Below are positions 58,791-64,000 of a DNA stretch of 64,000 nucleotides, in pieces (the stretch's first letter is position 1; every line of letters begins with the position of its first letter). Source of the DNA: Arbacia lixula (taxonomy: Eukaryota > Echinodermata > Echinoidea > Arbacioida > Arbaciidae); the NCBI GenBank assembly GCA_963669155.1, contig OZ022591.1, positions 4,773,856 to 4,837,855 on the forward strand, written 5' to 3'. The position numbers and the translations under genes were made by a program. Under the pieces are notes generated by a model, which did no database searches, was not told where the DNA came from, and saw nothing but the letters and a program-made list of their open reading frames with translations.

Positions 58791-59869
58791 AAATCAAATT
58801 GTTTATTCTAAAGAAAACTGTGTAAATGTATTACAACATTGCATGTTGATATACCGTCAAATTCAGAACAGGGATATCTTCATTGTTCATGTACTGGCCG
58901 ATTCGCGCTGGGGAAAATGTTGTCCATAAAACTTACTCTGGATCAATCAAGTACAATTTGTATTATGCAAATTATTCACCTTTAAGAAACTCAAATGTAC
59001 AATAAAATCTGAAACACTGTAACACAAATACATGTACATGTTCTAGGTTAGAAAGAGACGCACACTGTAGTTCTTAAGTTCTGGAATGTCAGAACCCCCC
59101 CCCCTCCACCATAATAATCTGATAAAATTACCCTGCTCAATGCTCATTTCAGTCATGAAATGATGAACTATTATCATACAGAACAAATGCATGTTCTCAT
59201 CGCGTTGAAGGTAAAAGGAAGTAATGGTAAAAAGTAAAAACCACTAAGCCTGTCATCAATGGAGTGCCACTGTATAATAACCATACGTCTTATTCTAATC
59301 TGATTTCAGGATACCAGGCACAAATTTTTAAACAAAAAAAACATTCCAATTAAAAACAAAATTTGGACCGTGGTGATGACAACAGAACCGTTATAAAACA
59401 ATCACATGATTTAGAGCACATACTAAGTACCACTACTTCCTCTCACTAACAATTCTGAAAATCACATTATCAGGTGATACAACATCCTTGGTTCCTATAA
59501 TACCATGCATGTACAGTGTAGCCCTGTATCATGGTTAGGGGGACCCATCATGAAATATAATGTGCTTCTCTGCTTTTCATTAAAAATGCAGATGAATAGT
59601 TTTGTTCTCTGCCTATCAAAGAGTAGACTACAACACGCTTCGCATCACCCATGACATCCTATGACATCGGACATCGCTACCTTTAAAAGTAGATACACCT
59701 TAAGCGATTGAGAAATGAGTACAAGTACCTGTCAATAGAAATAGAACTTGATATTTGCACTCTTTTGACACCTCCCTGTAGATTACCTTCCAAAAAAAAC
59801 AACCAAATTCAACATCAAATCCCCCATGGTTGCTCCCCTAGTTTGATTGTTATTGTATTACTTTTGTAT

Positions 59870-60110
59870 TACTTTGTGTTTTATTAACTATTTATTTTTA
59901 TTATCCATATTAAATGTCTATATATATATATATATATTTATGAAAAAGGGAACAACGTTACTTACAAGCTTTACTTTCTGCTTGTTTCCTTTTTTCCTTA
60001 TCAATGAATCTTATCGATTATGGTTTTCTATCTCGTATATACATTGTACATTATGTATTTTTTAAAGATTTGGAAAATAAAATCATTTTGAATTTTGAAT
60101 TTGAATCATC
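59870..60110 (+). mobile_element. Possible LINE-like 3' tail
   Basis: Ends GGAAAATAAAATCATTTTG followed by repeated GAATTT, as in many non-LTR retrotransposon tails. No coding part remains. It lies just past the UBXN10 stop. Confidence 0.35.
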
Positions 60111-60202
60111 TGGAGAGGAAAGGGTTTTCAAAAAATGGTCATACAATCGATAACTGAATCATATTTTTAATTTTCTTAACCAAGACCTTAAATGTAACTG
60201 CA

Positions 60203-61561
60203 TCAGTCATTCTCCTGAAGATGCAAGAGTGTCCTGTCAGCGAGTTCAGCCTCTTCAATAGTGATTGCTAGATCCATCAGCTCTCTCTTGGGCATGTCGT
60301 TAGTCACCAGACAGACTGTGCCCGCTTCAAGAGAGCTTTTTCCCTTGGCGAGAGCAAACTCTGCAACGGATCTCAGCGGCTCCGAGCAGTTGAAGAGGTT
60401 TTGAACCCTAACCCCACTCGGCAGACGAATGGCAAGGAGCACGGTTCGGCTGCTCTCACGTGCCTGGGAGATTGTCCTACTTGCCTGACGTGATGCCGCT
60501 TCCGCTTGACTCGCACTCTTCCGCCTGGCAAATTGCTGCATGCGCATCTCACGGCGAGATACCGTCGTCTTTGCGGATTGGGGCGGTGGAGTAGGCACAG
60601 AGAATTTCCTGGCTACGGCAATGTCTGACTGTGATGCTGAACGCTCGAGTGCACGTAACCTCTGCTCTCTGACGTTCTGATGTTCGATTTGTTGAGGTAA
60701 TGGTTGTGGCACTTCAGACACACTGGACGGTGTTTGTTCTGCTGCTATTTGTAAGCCTTTGATATCTGTAGCTTGTTCTTGTTCAAGGTTTTGAAGACCA
60801 ATCCCTGGCAGAGGGGTATACTTTGACAGCATCACCCCATCACTGGGTTTGTCATTACTTTCCGTGCTCTTTCCATCATGACCCATAATCGTTTGTATCC
60901 TCTGTGCTCCTGCACTGCTGAGACTTATACGCTGCTCCACGCAGATGCTTCCATCATTGCTCTGTTGTCGGCGGGCAGACTTGAGTTTTAACCTGACCTT
61001 CATGACACTGCCTTCACTCTCCTCCTCTAGCTCGCTGCTCTCACACTGCCTCCTCGTGTCTGGGTGTGCCCCTCTCAGCATGTTGGTACTGGAGTCACCC
61101 AACGAGGCTTGGGGCGATGAAGAGGAGCCAACGCGGTGCTCGTCTCGCGAGCCGGTTCCTGATCCAATCCTTGAGCTGCTTCCTGATCCAACACTTGACC
61201 CACTACCTGTTGATGGTGTCTCCATGGCTACAGCCAGCTCTGCATGGGCGAGGTCTTCTGACTGGGATGTCCTCCCGGTATAACCAGCCCCAGACAAGCA
61301 CCTATCGCTCTCGGAATCATCCCCCGTGATGAGACCACTCAAGTCCAGCCTCAGGTCGTGCTGCTTACCATGAGCTACCGCCTCAGAAGAATTTCTCTCG
61401 AGCTTCTCTCGGGATGGAGTTCTGCGCCGCAGTTCTCGATGAGATGATGTTGTGCCTTTCACTAAGGGTCTCGGTAGGGTGGACTTCTTAGGGGGCGGGG
61501 ACGGGGTGTAGCATGCGATGCCACTGTCCCTCATCTCCGGGGGTGGCCTTTGGTCAGCCAT
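60203..61561 (-). CDS. UBXN10: UBXN10, UBX-domain p97/VCP adaptor of cilia
   Basis: UBXN10 links the AAA ATPase p97/VCP to the IFT-B complex (through CLUAP1) and is needed for ciliogenesis. A single 1359-nt frame encodes 452 aa; the human protein is about 280 aa and also has one coding exon. The UBX fold is residues 372-452, starting RTVLLAIRLPSGVRVQNLF, with MPKREL in place of the usual FPR loop (human has VPRRRF). Two further short blocks match from memory: SKYTPLPGIGLQNLEQEQ (human NKYPVLPSINRKNLEEE) and VARKFSVPT (human VERKFIVRT). The first 240 residues are disordered, Ser/Gly/Glu-rich, without a domain. The ATG at 61561 is the first in frame, preceded by GCTGCC. A 5' UTR intron is possible but not located. 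Confidence 0.9.
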   Translation of the reverse strand: MADQRPPPEMRDSGIACYTPSPPPKKSTLPRPLVKGTTSSHRELRRRTPSREKLERNSSEAVAHGKQHDLRLDLSGLITGDDSESDRCLSGAGYTGRTSQSEDLAHAELAVAMETPSTGSGSSVGSGSSSRIGSGTGSRDEHRVGSSSSPQASLGDSSTNMLRGAHPDTRRQCESSELEEESEGSVMKVRLKLKSARRQQSNDGSICVEQRISLSSAGAQRIQTIMGHDGKSTESNDKPSDGVMLSKYTPLPGIGLQNLEQEQATDIKGLQIAAEQTPSSVSEVPQPLPQQIEHQNVREQRLRALERSASQSDIAVARKFSVPTPPPQSAKTTVSRREMRMQQFARRKSASQAEAASRQASRTISQARESSRTVLLAIRLPSGVRVQNLFNCSEPLRSVAEFALAKGKSSLEAGTVCLVTNDMPKRELMDLAITIEEAELADRTLLHLQEND

Positions 61562-62574
61562 GGCAGCTACGATGTCTCAGTTTCATAAGTAATCACGATT
61601 TAGCTTGGCGAATCCAGGAACATTAGCCAAGTTACAAAATACTATTAACTTCAGACATCTTGGTAAAACAAACTCAAGTGGTTTGAAAATGTTCAATGCA
61701 ATTCAATAGCTTTGACGTTGAATGATTCTTTAACCATATGGCGGTGATGTAAATTATCACACAGTACTGTAAAATTGGAAGTGTCAGAGATTCTATTGTA
61801 CATGTGGATTTCTGGTGAGATGTTACGACACAGCCAGCCACTATCACGTCTTTAGAAGCTTTCATTCAGGTAGTCCTTCCCCATTTGAAGTGTTGAGGTG
61901 TCGATGTATTTAACCATTAGACCAAATGTGCATCACAAATGATCCTCATTTCTGAAATCAAAAGAAATGGAGAAAAGAAGACACAAAATATAAAATGATT
62001 GAACCTTATTGGTAAATGAACAATTTTTTTAACCATATTAAAGTGTATTGTAGAATGAAATTAAAATTAATTGAGACGAGATGTCACATTATGATTTAGA
62101 GCATGTCGACAATGGGCCTAGCCCTATGTCATATGTGATGTGCATCAGGATGCAGGATTGACCGAGAAGAAATTCATGTAGAATTAATATGTGCTACTAA
62201 CTTACTTTGTTCACATGAGGCTGAAATGTGCGAATGGAAATCACGCAGTATAAAAATTCGTTTGACTCAATTTGCATCCATGATTGAGTCGTCGTTGCAT
62301 ATCTCGTGTAACACACTGACATAGATGTCAATACGTGGAGCTCAGTCTCCCAAATCGTTGCGCAAAATCAAAGTTGTACTGTTATGTAGACTATTTTTAT
62401 GCAAGACTATAACGTACTGACAGCTTAAAATAAGATTGATATTATCTTTAAGCCACAGATTTACCATAAAAAAATCTTGCAAAATAATTATACTTACAAG
62501 AAATAATATGACGAATAATGACATCGATCTAGTAACGAAGCAAACGGCGTCATGTTGACAAGGCGAGGAACTGG

Positions 62575-62752
62575 GTCAAAGGTCGAGTCGAGTCGCATTG
62601 GCCTCTTGCCGAGGCCTTGGCGGCTGCTTCCCGAGCGAAGCAATGGATCTAAGAGCTATAAAGTGGTGATATTTTAATTCACGAAGCGAAAAAGGCTTGG
62701 CGAGCGGGGTGAGCAGCCACCAAGGCCTCGACAAGAGACTAGCGTTGACAAT
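62575..62752. mobile_element. Foldback element, GC-rich
   Basis: CTCTTGCCGAGGCCTTGGCG near 62602 is mirrored by CCACCAAGGCCTCGACAAGAG near 62720, with GAAGCGAAAAAGG between. Arms are about 35-40 bp and diverged. Confidence 0.65.
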
Positions 62753-63504
62753 GCTATTATAAAATTACCGATATGTGGGTCACAATGTAGGAACATTGAG
62801 ATATTCTTTTTATTAAAGCTCCCTGACTATTTTCGACCACCGCAATCACACTACAATGTAATGATTATTGATATTGTATTGGAGGCCAAATCAATACTGT
62901 TACCATGGGCATAATGGTTATTTTCATGATTATTAATCACATCGGATTCATTGGCTATTATACTTTATTGCCTCTAACCTTTAGGATTCCAATCAACAAA
63001 AAATGAAATCTACGCCCTGGCCATTAGTCTAATGTCTCATCAAGGATCCTTAATTGCATGGTCTCACTTGTATCACTTATATAAAACAAACTTCTATATG
63101 CCTACGTTAAAAAGAAAAAAAAACAAAAAAACACAGGGTTTAGTTTTACGGACAATACCGGAAGGCCTTTGAACACGCAAAATTATAGTCACTTTATGAA
63201 TAATTTTATATGTGCTTTATTAACTAAAAATGTCTTTGTCTGAAATGGGCCAAAAATACATTCAATTCTAGCATGCCTATTGTTCAATTAATCGCTACGC
63301 ATTGTGCACACTGGTATCTTCACGCGTGTTGGGCAGTATAAAAGGCTTGTATTAACGGACTCTTTTCTCGTATACAAAGGTATAGGAGCTATGACTTTGT
63401 AGAACATCGTAGGAATAAACCATGAATTTTACAAGAGTGTAGATGCGCATAAAACAACAACACACACAAGAAAAAAAATAACATTAGATTACGATATCCA
63501 TGAA

Positions 63505-63760
63505 TGTTAGATTTTAGATTTAGATTTAGATTTTAGATTTGTAGATTTTATTCAACTCTGTCGACCCCCTCTCGGGATATGAGAGTACATCACAAAATAA
63601 AAACATCAACATAAATACAACTGAAAAAGAAACATCATAATGAATATAAAACATAAAAACACTATATAGAACATTTTTAACTGGCATCCGTGTCCAGTCT
63701 AACCTTATGATATACATACATACATAGGCCTACAATAGGTCATATTCTAGGTAATGCATA
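63505..63760 (-). mobile_element. Possible LINE-like 3' end
   Basis: The minus strand reads GTCGACAGAGTTGAATAAAATC followed by several ATCTAAA repeats, the pattern of a non-LTR element ending in a short tandem tail. The body would run on toward the window edge; no protein is visible. Confidence 0.4.
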
Positions 63761-64000
63761 TAGAATATAAAAACGGTTCTAACACTAAGGTCTAGTTACA
63801 AGTTAACAATAACAGTTATAAGTCAAGCTTAATAGGTTGCCTGATTGTTCAAACAGTACGACTAGTACGGGTAACTAAACTTGTATTTACATGCATGCAA
63901 CTAATATCCACAATCTTTGGTATATTAACATTCTTATTGGCGAAATGCTTCATGATGATGTCAGTAAATTTGGCAAGTTTTTTTTTTTTTTTTAGCTGGC

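Larger units (their letters stand above)
55565..60202. other. Spacer between MKS1 and UBXN10
   Basis: No gene seen. It holds a CT-rich low-complexity tract (56700-57180), a weak three-copy repeat with X-box-like words (58340-58790) and a LINE-like tail near 60000. Minus-strand AATAAA signals at 59880-59896 may end the UBXN10 transcript. Confidence 0.5.
61562..64000. other. UBXN10 upstream region
   Basis: No coding gene seen. It contains a foldback element at 62575-62750, a weak X-box-like GTTACCATGGGCAT at 62899-62912 and a LINE-like tail near 63520. The promoter probably lies here. Confidence 0.45.

Overview
This is nuclear DNA of an animal, most likely a deuterostome marine invertebrate and probably an echinoderm of sea-urchin type. 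The evidence is AT-rich intergenic DNA, GT/AG introns of about 0.3-4 kb between small GC-richer exons, proteins that align closely by memory with vertebrate orthologues, and a dense population of short foldback and terminal-inverted-repeat (TIR) elements. The clade is an inference; no species is claimed.

Four protein genes can be built by hand with consistent phases and consensus splice sites. (1) Vigilin/HDLBP, plus strand, 2415-26547, 23 coding exons, 1298 aa, a 15-KH-repeat RNA-binding protein with a long 3' UTR to about 29.5 kb. (2) CFAP107 (C1orf158), minus strand, 33426-31403, 4 exons, 235 aa, a microtubule inner protein of motile cilia. (3) MKS1, minus strand, 54741-40492, 14 coding exons, 581 aa, a B9-domain protein of the ciliary transition zone. 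(4) UBXN10, minus strand, 61561-60203, one coding exon, 452 aa, a p97/VCP adaptor used in intraflagellar transport. Three neighbouring genes on one strand therefore all serve cilia, tail-to-tail with vigilin.

Region by region: 1-2.4 kb is upstream DNA with a GA microsatellite and a palindromic MITE. 2.4-29.5 kb is vigilin, its introns carrying a SINE-like element, a duplicated 437-bp foldback repeat, a piggyBac-like TTAA MITE, paired foldback MITEs and a 1.7-kb TIR element. 30.3-33.4 kb is CFAP107. 33.4-40.4 kb is gene-poor and ends in a 3-kb array of a 55-bp repeat just downstream of MKS1. 40.5-54.7 kb is MKS1, with an exon-derived 122-bp array and an intronic repeat carrying many AGGTCA direct repeats. 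55-60.2 kb is mostly featureless spacer. 60.2-61.6 kb is UBXN10, and the last 2.4 kb holds a foldback element and a LINE-like tail.

The most unusual signal is that small tandem duplications repeatedly straddle exon borders. I found them at vigilin coding exons 6, 8, 13, 14, 15 and 21 and at MKS1 exons 10 and 11. Two of them (vigilin exons 14 and 15) leave extra splice sites that are in frame and stop-free, so they could add 28 or 63 residues to a KH protein.
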